Assembly: GCA_965229935.1 (NCBI GenBank)
Contig: CBDDKB010000002.1
Location: forward strand, 930,001-994,000
DNA: 64,000 bases
Reading direction: 5' to 3'
Source of the DNA: SPJN01 sp965229935
GTDB taxonomy: Bacteria > Pseudomonadota > Alphaproteobacteria > SPJN01
In this document: positions 1 to 8,031 of the stretch, piece after piece
Position numbering within the stretch: position 1 is the stretch's first letter
Layout: each line of letters starts with the position of its first letter
The notes under the pieces: model-generated
Told to the model about the DNA's origin: nothing
The model's input: the letters and a program-made list of their open reading frames with translations, nothing else
The model's database searches: none
Program-made: the position numbers and the translations under genes

Positions 1-306
1 ATTCGTATGACCAAAGAACAGGCCGAAGGCTTTTATGCCGTTCATAAAGAGCGCCCCTTCTTCCAAGAGCTGACAGAATTCATGATGTCTGGTCCGGTCG
101 TTGTGCAGGTTCTTGAAGGTGAAAACGCCATTGCCCGCAATCGTGAGCTGATGGGCGCAACCAACCCTGAAGAAGCCGCAGAAGGCACAGTGCGTAAAAT
201 GTTTGCACTGTCCATCGGCGAAAATTCAGTCCACGGTTCAGATGCACCTGAAACCGCTGCAGAAGAAATCAAATTCTTCTTCAATGATGACGAGATTGTC
301 GGCTAA
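1..306 (+). CDS. ndk: Nucleoside diphosphate kinase, C-terminal part (cut by window edge)
   Basis: This is the last 101 residues of nucleoside diphosphate kinase, which moves the gamma-phosphate of ATP onto NDPs through a phosphohistidine. The frame is open from base 1 (Ile-Arg-Met-Thr-Lys), so the real start lies upstream of the window. The signature NSVHGSDAPE is present and contains the active-site His. RMTKEQAEGFY and GATNPEEA are also typical of the family. The gene is followed closely by an intrinsic terminator. A full protein is about 140 residues, so roughly 40 are missing only because of the window edge. Confidence 0.97.
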   Translation: MRMTKEQAEGFYAVHKERPFFQELTEFMMSGPVVVQVLEGENAIARNRELMGATNPEEAAEGTVRKMFALSIGENSVHGSDAPETAAEEIKFFFNDDEIVG

Positions 307-334
307 ACAGCCCGCTCATAATTGAATTTTGAAG

Positions 335-366
335 AGGCGTTGCCGCAATCGGCAGCGCCTTTTTCT
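335..366 (+). terminator. Intrinsic terminator after ndk
   Basis: A 10-bp stem (336-345 with 350-359, one G-U pair) closes a CAAT loop and is followed by TTTTTCTTTT. It lies 30 bases after the ndk stop and just before the stop of the convergent gene. It may also serve the opposite strand, but there the T run is weak. Confidence 0.85.
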
Positions 367-369
367 TTT

Positions 370-2022
370 CTATGAACGATCAATTTTACAAAGCGTAAGG
401 CCATGCGCTTTAATCGCATCATCAATTTGCAGTGTCGGATGGATGTAGAGGATCGGGAACACCCACTTGTCATCAATCGGCAGAGCGATAAAGCTTAAAT
501 CATCGGGCAAAACGTCTTCGACAGCGCCGACAAATTGGAAGTAAGGCTTGTAAGGGCCGATTTGACAGGGGATTGAACCATCATCATTGCGTTTGATGCC
601 CTTGATCTGGCCCATCCAGAAATTGGCACCCCGTTCGATGGCATAGGAATGGTTTCCAACCCGCATATGGCCGGGCCGATTGACATAGGTATCCCCGTGC
701 CGGGCAACCCACGCATCAACAAGGCCCAAAAGGTCAATCACCTCAAGCTCAGAATAATAGGGCATGGCACCTGCTGCGCCCAAGGCGACAATGGGCGGTT
801 CTTCAAGGTCGCCAAAATGGGTCTTCATGGATTGACCGACCTTGATCCAATTGCTGGGCGGCCCGGCGACATGCTGGTGCAATTCATCAATTGATTCGAT
901 GCCGCCTGTGCGTGCGAATGTGCCGCCGTGAAGCGCAGACACTGCGATCAAAATGGCTATCAATGGAAAATGCAGTTTCGGTAGGGTGCGCATCGCCATC
1001 ACTGTCATGATCATGATCAGCGGCGTTGCCACGACCATGAACCGAAATTCCATGAAATCACCGCCCGTCCAAATGATATAGGCAAACCAGATCATCAGAA
1101 CAAAACTGATGGCGGCCTGTGACAGGGGCGGCATACGTTTCATCACTTGCCAATAGAATATGGCAAGGAATGGCCACAGGGCATAGCGCGCCAAATAAAG
1201 ATAGATAAAGTGTACGCCGCGCAGATGTAGTTCGGGGGCAACCCCATCACGGGCGGCCTTGGCGTAATAAGTGTTGGGCAGGATGTCGCCGTAAAAACCC
1301 AACTTCCAAATGAACCAACCGCCAACAAGCAATAGGGCAGGGATGGCAGCGGCAAAGGATTGCGCAATCTTGTTAGTGATGTCCGCGCCATTTGTCAGCC
1401 ATGACAGGCCCAGCATCATCGCGACAGCCAACAGGAAGATCGCTGAATCAAGCCGAGTCAAAAGCGCCAGCCCGCATAGAAGCGAAATCACCAGCAATTT
1501 GCCCAATGACCAGTTTTCCGAACGTATCACCTCTATCGACAGGGCAAAGGCCCAGACAATCAGCGTCATCACAAGTGCGGTTTCAAGCCCGCCCGTGGCA
1601 TAGGCACTGAATGTGTAATTCGTGCCGACCAGCAACAGCGCTAACAGCGCCTCTGTCTTGTTTTCAAGCATCAGATCGGCAAGCCGGTAAACGCCAACAA
1701 GGCCGATGGCAAAAATGCCAATGCTGATCAGATAGGATGACAGGATGACGTCTTTGCCAAAATAAAGCGGGATGGCGATGATCAGCGTCCACAGGAAGTT
1801 GGTATAGCCTTCCACAGCCTCGCCGGGATTAAAGACCAATCCGTGACCCGCCACCAGATTGTGCGCATAGCGGAATGAAATGAAGGCATCGTCCTGAATG
1901 AAGCGATTGGTCCAGGCAAGAAACAGCAGGAAAACGAAAATCAGCCAAAAAAATGCGCGGCTGTGTTCGTTCATTTGGCGGCCAAGCCCACCTAGCGGCA
2001 CACCTACTGTTCCATAAATCAT
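370..2022 (-). CDS. GT-C fold membrane glycosyltransferase, AftB/ZomB-like
   Basis: This is a 550-residue polytopic membrane protein with about ten hydrophobic segments and a soluble C-terminal part. After the first membrane segment (residues 23-42) comes IQDDAFISFRYAHNLVAGHG followed by VFNPGEAVEGYTNFLW. That signature, with an early acidic DD pair, is typical of GT-C enzymes such as mycobacterial AftB (arabinofuranosyltransferase) and the ZomB/LPG2962 group. These enzymes use polyprenyl-phosphate sugars on the periplasmic side. The late region with EVIDLLGLVDAWVAR matches the same families. The start at 2022 is preceded by AAGGTG; an alternative Met 16 residues in (MNEHSRAF) has a poorer ribosome site. 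The gene is monocistronic and convergent with ndk. Sugar specificity cannot be read from the sequence. Confidence 0.75.
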   Translation of the reverse strand: MIYGTVGVPLGGLGRQMNEHSRAFFWLIFVFLLFLAWTNRFIQDDAFISFRYAHNLVAGHGLVFNPGEAVEGYTNFLWTLIIAIPLYFGKDVILSSYLISIGIFAIGLVGVYRLADLMLENKTEALLALLLVGTNYTFSAYATGGLETALVMTLIVWAFALSIEVIRSENWSLGKLLVISLLCGLALLTRLDSAIFLLAVAMMLGLSWLTNGADITNKIAQSFAAAIPALLLVGGWFIWKLGFYGDILPNTYYAKAARDGVAPELHLRGVHFIYLYLARYALWPFLAIFYWQVMKRMPPLSQAAISFVLMIWFAYIIWTGGDFMEFRFMVVATPLIMIMTVMAMRTLPKLHFPLIAILIAVSALHGGTFARTGGIESIDELHQHVAGPPSNWIKVGQSMKTHFGDLEEPPIVALGAAGAMPYYSELEVIDLLGLVDAWVARHGDTYVNRPGHMRVGNHSYAIERGANFWMGQIKGIKRNDDGSIPCQIGPYKPYFQFVGAVEDVLPDDLSFIALPIDDKWVFPILYIHPTLQIDDAIKAHGLTLCKIDRS

Positions 2023-2098
2023 CTTGTCAGCACCTTACACTACTCACTGAATGGGCCAGATTTATTGCTGGTGATCCATTACTGTCCCGGTTCTGATC

Positions 2099-2782
2099 CT
2101 AAATATGCGGCACAATAAAGCAATCGGCAACCGACGCAGCCTCATCAACAATTTCTACCCGTTCATTGATGATGCGTGTGCGGCCCTCTGCGATCAGGCG
2201 CACGGCTTCGGGATAGATTTTGTGTTCGACGGTCAATATGCGCGCTTCTAATGTGTCGGGCGTATCATCCGGCAGAACGGGCACGGCGCCCTGAATGATA
2301 ATGGGGCCTTCATCAGTGCCTAGCCTGACAAAATGGACAGTGGCCCCCGTGATTTTCACGCCTGCTTCGATTGCCCGTTCGTGCACGTGAAGGCCCTTGA
2401 ATGCGGGCAGTAGCGCCGGGTGGATATTGATCATGCGGTCGCGCCAGCGGTTCACAAATTCCTCGCTGAACAGGCGCATATAACCTGCAAGGCAAACGAG
2501 CTGCGCACCTGATTGTTCGATGATGTCGCTGACAGCGGCGTCAAACTGGGTGCGATCTTCAAATTCTTTATGATCAAGTGTGCTGGTAGGGATACCGAAA
2601 TTGTCAGCGATGTTCAGTGCCAACGCATTCGGACGGTTAGAGAATACCAACGCAATTTCAGCCGGAAAATCCTCATCCGCACAGGCCTCGGCCAGAGCTT
2701 TTAGGTTGCTGCCCCGACCGGACACAAGGACAGCGATTTTAAGCTTGCTGCGCTTTTTGGGGGTGTGGGCCGTATCAGACAT
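2099..2782 (-). CDS. purN: Phosphoribosylglycinamide formyltransferase
   Basis: PurN transfers a formyl group from 10-formyl-tetrahydrofolate to GAR, the third step of purine synthesis. The 227-residue protein has VSGRGSNLKAL near the N-terminus (phosphate-binding loop) and the catalytic stretch NIHPALLPAFKGLH, which holds the Asn and the first His. DEGPIIIQ supplies the late Asp region. A short basic N-terminal extension (MSDTAHTPKKRSK) precedes the fold. Its ATG overlaps the purM stop by one base (TAATG), so it is translationally coupled to purM. Confidence 0.96.
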   Translation of the reverse strand: MSDTAHTPKKRSKLKIAVLVSGRGSNLKALAEACADEDFPAEIALVFSNRPNALALNIADNFGIPTSTLDHKEFEDRTQFDAAVSDIIEQSGAQLVCLAGYMRLFSEEFVNRWRDRMINIHPALLPAFKGLHVHERAIEAGVKITGATVHFVRLGTDEGPIIIQGAVPVLPDDTPDTLEARILTVEHKIYPEAVRLIAEGRTRIINERVEIVDEAASVADCFIVPHI

Positions 2783-3894
2783 TAGGCGTCTGCGCTCCCC
2801 AACAAGGTGCCTTGATAGGCGACCTGCGGGCCGTCGCCTTCTACCAGCGTCCCAATTGTCAGCACGGTTTCACCTTCTGCTTCCAACAGCGCCTTTGCCT
2901 CGTCCGCCTTATCTGCGCTGACGATAACAATCATGCCAATGCCGCAATTGAATGTGCGCAACATTTCTGTGTCATCAAGACCCGCTTGGCTTGCCAGCCA
3001 GCGGAATACCGGGGGCAGGGGCATAGCGCCAAGATCAATTTGTGCGGTCATGCCGTCGGCCAGAACGCGGGGCAGATTTTCCGTCAGGCCGCCGCCTGTG
3101 ATGTGGGCCAACCCCTTAATGTGGCCTGCACGAATGCCGGCAAGGCATGATTTCACATAGATCTTTGTCGGGGTCAGTAATGCTTCGCCCAGTGTGATGC
3201 CTGGGGCAAAGGGGGCGTCTGATTGCCAGTTCAGGCCAGACGCTGCCACAATCTTGCGCACGAGAGAAAAGCCGTTGGAATGAATGCCGCTTGATTGCAG
3301 GCCCAAAAGAACATCGCCTGCGCTAATCTTATCAGTCAGCGGCAATAATGTGCCCCGTTCTGCAGCGCCGAGGCAAAAGCCTGCAAGGTCATAATCGTCA
3401 CCCTGATATAGGCCCGGCATTTCTGCGGTTTCCCCGCCGATTAGGGCGCAGCCTGCCTGTTTGCAGCCATCGGCAATGCCTTTGACAATGGCGGTGCCGG
3501 TTTCAACCTCAAGCTTGCCGGTGGCGTAATAGTCAAGGAATAGCAGCGGTTCTGCCCCCTGAACCACAAGATCGTTCACCGACATGGCAACAAGATCGAT
3601 ACCCACAGTGTCATGGATGCCCGTATCAATCGCGATCTTAACCTTTGTGCCAACACCATCATTGGCGGCGACCAGAACAGGATCAGTAAATCCGGCAGCC
3701 TTCAGGTCAAACAGGCCGCCAAAGCCGCCCAGACCGCCATCAGCGCCCGAATCAGAGCCGGGTCGTTTCGTGGCCGCCGCAAGGGGCTTGATAGCCTCAA
3801 CAAGGGCATTGCCAGCATCAATATCAACCCCGGCATCCTTATAAGTCAGGCTGTTCTTGCCGGATGGGGCAGTTGTTTCAGGCGTATCGGTCAT
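2782..3894 (-). CDS. purM: Phosphoribosylformylglycinamidine cyclo-ligase
   Basis: PurM (AIR synthetase) closes the imidazole ring of FGAM using ATP, the fifth step of purine synthesis. The 370-residue length is normal. Recognisable blocks are LTYKDAGVDIDAGN at the start, the glycine-rich loop GGLGGFGGLFDL, the DGVGTKVKIA motif, MSVNDLVVQGAEPLLFLDY, and HITGGGLTENLPR. It is the first gene of a purM-purN pair and is transcribed away from the DUF2066 gene across a 307-bp intergenic region. Confidence 0.97.
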   Translation of the reverse strand: MTDTPETTAPSGKNSLTYKDAGVDIDAGNALVEAIKPLAAATKRPGSDSGADGGLGGFGGLFDLKAAGFTDPVLVAANDGVGTKVKIAIDTGIHDTVGIDLVAMSVNDLVVQGAEPLLFLDYYATGKLEVETGTAIVKGIADGCKQAGCALIGGETAEMPGLYQGDDYDLAGFCLGAAERGTLLPLTDKISAGDVLLGLQSSGIHSNGFSLVRKIVAASGLNWQSDAPFAPGITLGEALLTPTKIYVKSCLAGIRAGHIKGLAHITGGGLTENLPRVLADGMTAQIDLGAMPLPPVFRWLASQAGLDDTEMLRTFNCGIGMIVIVSADKADEAKALLEAEGETVLTIGTLVEGDGPQVAYQGTLLGSADA

Positions 3895-4201
3895 AGGTAA
3901 TGGTCCGCGAGAAGGGCAGAAATTGCGTGCCTTTCCTTTATCATTGTGGGCCCCGAACGCAAAGCGTCCGCTGCCCGAATCTGCAGGAAATCACGTCAGC
4001 AGTTTGTCACAGCAAGCAGCTTATTTTGGCGCTAAAAGGCGCTCAATTAGTGTAAAACAGCACTTATCGACGATTTTGCTGGTTTCATATGCTTGGATGC
4101 CTAAACTGCGCCACAGATTGATCCTATTGAAAATAGGTTTCGTGATTTATGGGAATTGGTTCGGGCTTTGGCGCGAAACCTATGCCCATCGAAAGGACAG
4201 T
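3895..4201. other. Divergent intergenic region, purM / DUF2066 operon
   Basis: These 307 bases must hold promoters for both purM (leftward) and the DUF2066-hdaA operon (rightward). No clear -35/-10 pair could be assigned. It contains a direct repeat GGCGCT-AAAA-GGCGCT at 4028-4043 and a perfect inverted repeat at 4123-4137. No convincing coding sequence is seen; an upstream in-frame extension of the DUF2066 frame lacks a signal sequence and is not believed. Confidence 0.6.
4123..4137. repeat. Short perfect inverted repeat CCTATT-GAA-AATAGG
   Basis: Two 6-base arms flank a 3-base spacer about 65 bases upstream of the DUF2066 start. It could be an operator or a small hairpin in the leader. The evidence is symmetry and position only. 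Confidence 0.4.
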
Positions 4202-5308
4202 ATGATTGCTTTGCGCAATATTACCGGCGTTTTGCTGGCATTCTTAGTGCTGGTGGGGATGGTGCAGCCTGTTATGGCGGCGTCACCATTTTTGGTGTCT
4301 GGCATTGCGATTGATGCGACTGCAAGGTCGGCTGCGGATGCACAGGGAAAAGCGCAGGAGGAGGGGTTTCGCCTTGCCTATCAGGCACTGTTGGACCGTT
4401 TGGTGCCCCGTAGCGATCAGGTCCGTATGCCGCGCATATCGGATGATCAGCTTGCCGGGCTGATCAAAAGCTTTCAGGTGACCGATGAAAAGCGCAGCTC
4501 TACCCGCTATCTCGCCAAATTCTCCGTTCAGTTTAAGCCTGATCAAGTGCGTTATTGGTTCCGCAACTCGGGGGTTTCATTCAGTGAAACAAGCGCTGAA
4601 CGAACCTTGTTGCTGCCCGTTTGGACCCCGGCGAATGATGCGCCGCAACTGTGGGGCGGGTTAAACATTTGGCGACAAGCATTTGAAAATAGACAGAAAA
4701 GCACAAGTGACGCCGTGCCCTTTATTCTGGGTGACGGTGACCTTGAAGATTTGCAGACGCTTGATGCCCGTCAGGCGCTTACGAATGATGAGGCAGCCAT
4801 AGGTGCCGTTGCCGCCCGTTATGGTGTGGATCGCTATGCGGTGATCGCAGTTCGGCTTACAGAGGCAGAAGCCGTTATCGCCTATTCAGTAAGCGATCCA
4901 TTTGGTGCACGGCGGTGGAACGAACGCTATCCTCGTGCTGCTGATCTGGACGAGAGGGCAGAGCTTGCGGCGCTTTCCGATGCAGCCCAGATTGCAATTG
5001 ATGAAGATTGGAAACGGCAGACATTGATCGGTGCTATGTCGCACGCGTCGATGGCGGTGACCGTGCCCATCGCCTCCCTCAAAGGTTGGCAAGATGTGAA
5101 ACAGCGACTTGAGGCAACGGCTGGCGTTCGTGAAGTGGTGGTGCGTGAAATCACGCTGACGCAAGTGCTGGTCCATATCGCCTATCAGGGACACCTGTCG
5201 CAATTACAGGTCGGGCTTGAGGCACAGGATTTACGCCTCGCCGCAGATTATGATGGCAGGGCAACATTGTTTGACCTGCGAACACAGGGCCGTTCCGCGC
5301 CGCGTTGA
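4202..5308 (+). CDS. DUF2066 domain protein, exported
   Basis: This is a 368-residue protein with a clear signal peptide (MIALRNITGVLLAFLVLVGM..., cleavage near VMA-AS), so it probably acts in the periplasm or envelope. The rest resembles DUF2066: an N-terminal block with AQGKAQEEGFRLAYQALLDRL, then a central and a C-terminal region. Its biochemical role is unknown. The start at 4202 was chosen because it has AAAGGA seven bases upstream and begins the signal peptide. It is the first gene of an operon with a CDP-alcohol phosphatidyltransferase, PerM and HdaA, an order common in alphaproteobacteria, which hints at a membrane or cell-cycle link. Confidence 0.85.
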   Translation: MIALRNITGVLLAFLVLVGMVQPVMAASPFLVSGIAIDATARSAADAQGKAQEEGFRLAYQALLDRLVPRSDQVRMPRISDDQLAGLIKSFQVTDEKRSSTRYLAKFSVQFKPDQVRYWFRNSGVSFSETSAERTLLLPVWTPANDAPQLWGGLNIWRQAFENRQKSTSDAVPFILGDGDLEDLQTLDARQALTNDEAAIGAVAARYGVDRYAVIAVRLTEAEAVIAYSVSDPFGARRWNERYPRAADLDERAELAALSDAAQIAIDEDWKRQTLIGAMSHASMAVTVPIASLKGWQDVKQRLEATAGVREVVVREITLTQVLVHIAYQGHLSQLQVGLEAQDLRLAADYDGRATLFDLRTQGRSAPR

Positions 5309-5333
5309 CGGTGACTGATTTAGGCCGAATGTC

Positions 5334-6152
5334 ATGATCAAAACCGTGCCCAACATATTGACGATTATGCGCCTGCTTTTGGTGCCGGTGATTGTCTATT
5401 TCATCTCGCTTGAACAGATGATGTCTGCCTTTGCGGTGTTTTTGATCGCAGGTGTTTCAGACGGTGTAGACGGGTTCATCGCCCGGCAGTTTCATGCAAA
5501 GACCCGGCTGGGGGCCATTTTGGACCCAGTGGCAGATAAGGTCATGCTGGTGTCGATTTTTGTTGCGCTCGGGATGATTGAGGCACTGCCCCGCTGGTTG
5601 ATCGTGCTGTTTGTCTCGCGCGATTTAGGCATTATCGGCGCGGTTCTGCTGTCATCAGCCCTTGGGCAACGTTTGAAGATCAAGCCGATTTTGTCGAGCA
5701 AGCTGAACACCGCCTTGCAAATCATGCTTGCCTCTTTGATTTTGGCGGTGATGGGGCTGGGCGTGGCAGAGCAAACCGTCTGGCACATTGTGATTGAGGT
5801 GCTGATTTGGTCGAGCGCGGCGACGACTGTCATCAGTTGGCTTGGCTACCTATTCATTTGGCTGACTTATGCGGCTGAGGATGGAGCGACAGAGCCTCAT
5901 GAGGCGCCGATCGCGCGGCCAGCGCCTGATTCAGTGCTTGACGAAGACTATGGGGCGTCCATGATCGACCTTGTGCGTGAACGTCAGGCTGATCTTGCTG
6001 AAGATATTGCCACTGTACGTGAGCGTAGCTCAGCGCAGGTGGCGCAGGTGCGCGAATTGGCACGTGATAGAGCGCGCGAAAGCCGTGAACGACTGGCAAA
6101 ACACATGCCGCGACAGGCGCATAAGGATGATGAAGGGGAAGAAGGGAAATGA
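5334..6152 (+). CDS. CDP-alcohol phosphatidyltransferase with a charged C-terminal tail
   Basis: This integral membrane enzyme joins a CDP-linked lipid to an alcohol, most likely glycerol-3-phosphate (PgsA type) or phosphatidylglycerol (cardiolipin type). The catalytic signature DG-V-DG-F-I-AR...G...D...D is intact: Asp43, Asp46, Gly47, Ala50, Arg51, Gly60, Asp64 and Asp68. Several membrane helices follow. Residues from about 205 to 272 form an unusual polar tail rich in Arg, Glu and Ala with heptad-like spacing (RERQADLAEDIATVRERSS), likely a cytosolic coiled coil, ending in a very acidic/basic stretch. It lies 25 bases after the DUF2066 gene and its stop overlaps the next start (ATGA). Confidence 0.88.
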   Translation: MIKTVPNILTIMRLLLVPVIVYFISLEQMMSAFAVFLIAGVSDGVDGFIARQFHAKTRLGAILDPVADKVMLVSIFVALGMIEALPRWLIVLFVSRDLGIIGAVLLSSALGQRLKIKPILSSKLNTALQIMLASLILAVMGLGVAEQTVWHIVIEVLIWSSAATTVISWLGYLFIWLTYAAEDGATEPHEAPIARPAPDSVLDEDYGASMIDLVRERQADLAEDIATVRERSSAQVAQVRELARDRARESRERLAKHMPRQAHKDDEGEEGK

Positions 6153-7249
6153 GCTGGCGTGTCCAAGTCCTGTTCTGGAGCTTAGGCGTCCTAACGTTCG
6201 GGTTGCTGTTATGGGCAATCGGTGATGTGTTGCTTCCCTTTGTGGCGGGGATGGCGATTGCCTATTTCCTGGACCCTGTTGCGGACAAGTTGGAAGATTG
6301 GGGGCTGAAACGTGTATGGGCTGTTACCATCATCTTTTTCGGCTTTGTCGTGTTTTGGGCCGCAGGCTTGGCGTTGATGGTGCCCTTCCTGGACGAACAA
6401 TTCACGACCCTTGCCAAAGGCGCGCCCGAATTTGTTGCCCAGGTTATTGCCTTTGTTGATGGCCGGACGGGTGGGGCGATCAGTGCCTTTTTATCAGGAG
6501 ACGGCAGTGCCTCGGAAGGGCCGGCGGCAACATTGGTCAAAACGCTTGAGGATGGCTTGTCTGGCCTGATCAACAGCGCGGTGACAGGCGGGATCGCCCT
6601 GTTCAATATCCTGTCGCTGCTATTGATTACGCCCATTGTCTCATTCTATCTGCTGCTTGATTGGGACCGCATGGTTGCCACTATTGATAGCTGGTTACCG
6701 CGTGATCATCGGCAGGTCATTGCTGGGCTGGCGGGAGAGATTGATGCCCGTATGGCGGGTTTTGTGCGTGGGACGGTGATCGTCTGTACGGTCCTGTCGA
6801 TTTTCTATGCCTCGTCGCTGATGCTGCTGGGCCTGCAGTTCGGCTTTTTCGTCGGGATCATTGCAGGCAGTTTAAGCTTTGTGCCGTTCGTCGGCTTCAT
6901 TGTCGGGTTCCTGTTATCGGGTCTGCTGGCCCTAGTACAATATGGTCCCGACATTCTGCAGGTCGGTCTTGTGGTGGGTGTGTTCCTGATCGGGCAGGTG
7001 ATTGAGGGGAATTTCCTCACCCCCCGCTTTGTTGGACGAAATGTTGAGCTTCATCCCGTGTGGGTCATGTTTGCCCTTTTGGCCTTTGGGGCCCTGTTCG
7101 GCTTTGTCGGGGTTTTGATCTCAATCCCCTTGGCGGCTGCGTCAGGCGTTTTGGTACGCTTTGGCGTCAAACATTATCTTGCCAGCCGCCTTTATACCGG
7201 CGTGGAAGAAGCAACGGATAAAGGATCAGATAAAGGATCCGGCACCTGA
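6149..7249 (+). CDS. AI-2E transporter (PerM) family membrane protein
   Basis: This is a 366-residue protein of the PerM/YdgG family with the usual pattern: two N-terminal helices (VLFWSLGVLTFGLLLWAI), a soluble amphipathic segment around residues 75-150, then six or so helices. GNFLTPRFVGRNVELHPVWVMFALL is the conserved family block, and FVPFVGFIVGF precedes it. Members export small molecules or ions and some help cell-envelope functions; the substrate is not known. The start overlaps the previous stop by four bases, and its own stop overlaps the hdaA start (TGATG), so the operon is tightly coupled. Confidence 0.9.
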   Translation: MSWRVQVLFWSLGVLTFGLLLWAIGDVLLPFVAGMAIAYFLDPVADKLEDWGLKRVWAVTIIFFGFVVFWAAGLALMVPFLDEQFTTLAKGAPEFVAQVIAFVDGRTGGAISAFLSGDGSASEGPAATLVKTLEDGLSGLINSAVTGGIALFNILSLLLITPIVSFYLLLDWDRMVATIDSWLPRDHRQVIAGLAGEIDARMAGFVRGTVIVCTVLSIFYASSLMLLGLQFGFFVGIIAGSLSFVPFVGFIVGFLLSGLLALVQYGPDILQVGLVVGVFLIGQVIEGNFLTPRFVGRNVELHPVWVMFALLAFGALFGFVGVLISIPLAAASGVLVRFGVKHYLASRLYTGVEEATDKGSDKGSGT

Positions 7250-7935
7250 TGGCGTCTGACCGTCCGCAACAAATCCCGATTGACCTTGCGCCTGCTGCCA
7301 GCTTTGCGGCTGAGGATTTTGTGCAAACCCCAAGCAATGAAGTTGCAGTTGCCTTTCTTGACCGTTGGCCCAACTGGCCACAGGTTGGCGCGGTACTTGT
7401 TGGCCCTGACGGTGCGGGCAAGTCCCACCTTGCCGCGATTTTAGGGGAGCGAGCAGGCGTGCAACCCCTGCCGCTTAAACAGCTTGATCAAGTGGACAAG
7501 GGGGCCGATCTGATCATTCTTGATCATGCTGAGGGCGGCGCTTTTGATGAGGAAGGCCTGTTCCACCTGATCAATCATTTGCGCCTATCAGATAGGCCGC
7601 AGGGCAGGTTGCTGCTGTTGTCGCGTGACGAGCCGAAACACTGGGCGCTACACTTGCCTGACCTGCTGTCGCGGTTAAACGCGCTTGATTTGGTGCGGAT
7701 TAACCCGCCGGACGATTTCAGTTTGATGGTGTTGTTGCACAAACTGTTCGCGGACCGTCAGGTCAGCATTGACGACAGTGTGATCGACTATTTGCTTCGC
7801 CGCATGCCCCGGTCTTATGAGGCGGCGCGGCGCATCGTGTCCCTGATGGATGAGACAGGACTGGCAGAGAAACGCAAACTGACCCGCTCAACAGCGGCAA
7901 AGGCGCTTGAAAAGGGCGGATTTCAGCTAGACTAG
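7249..7935 (+). CDS. hdaA: DnaA-related regulatory protein HdaA/Hda
   Basis: This is a 228-residue protein equivalent to the AAA+ domain of DnaA without its DNA-binding domain. In alphaproteobacteria HdaA works with the beta clamp to stimulate ATP hydrolysis by DnaA and so limits replication initiation. The Walker A motif GPDGAGKS is at residues 52-59, Walker B (DLIILDHAE) at 87-95, and the sensor II-type segment MPRSYEAARRIVSLMD is near the C-terminus. It is the last gene of the DUF2066 operon and overlaps perM by one base. Confidence 0.9.
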   Translation: MASDRPQQIPIDLAPAASFAAEDFVQTPSNEVAVAFLDRWPNWPQVGAVLVGPDGAGKSHLAAILGERAGVQPLPLKQLDQVDKGADLIILDHAEGGAFDEEGLFHLINHLRLSDRPQGRLLLLSRDEPKHWALHLPDLLSRLNALDLVRINPPDDFSLMVLLHKLFADRQVSIDDSVIDYLLRRMPRSYEAARRIVSLMDETGLAEKRKLTRSTAAKALEKGGFQLD

Positions 7936-8031
7936 GCGAAACCGTCTCGAAATTGTCATATAAGCACGGCACGACTTGTCAGAGCGTGTTTGACTTGGCA
8001 GGCTAGTAGCCGTGTAAAGGATAAGGAACCG

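Noticed and set aside
7990..8018. TTGACT-17-TGTAAA as promoter of ppk1
   Set aside because: The -10 would leave only about seven bases before the ATG and overlap the ribosome site.
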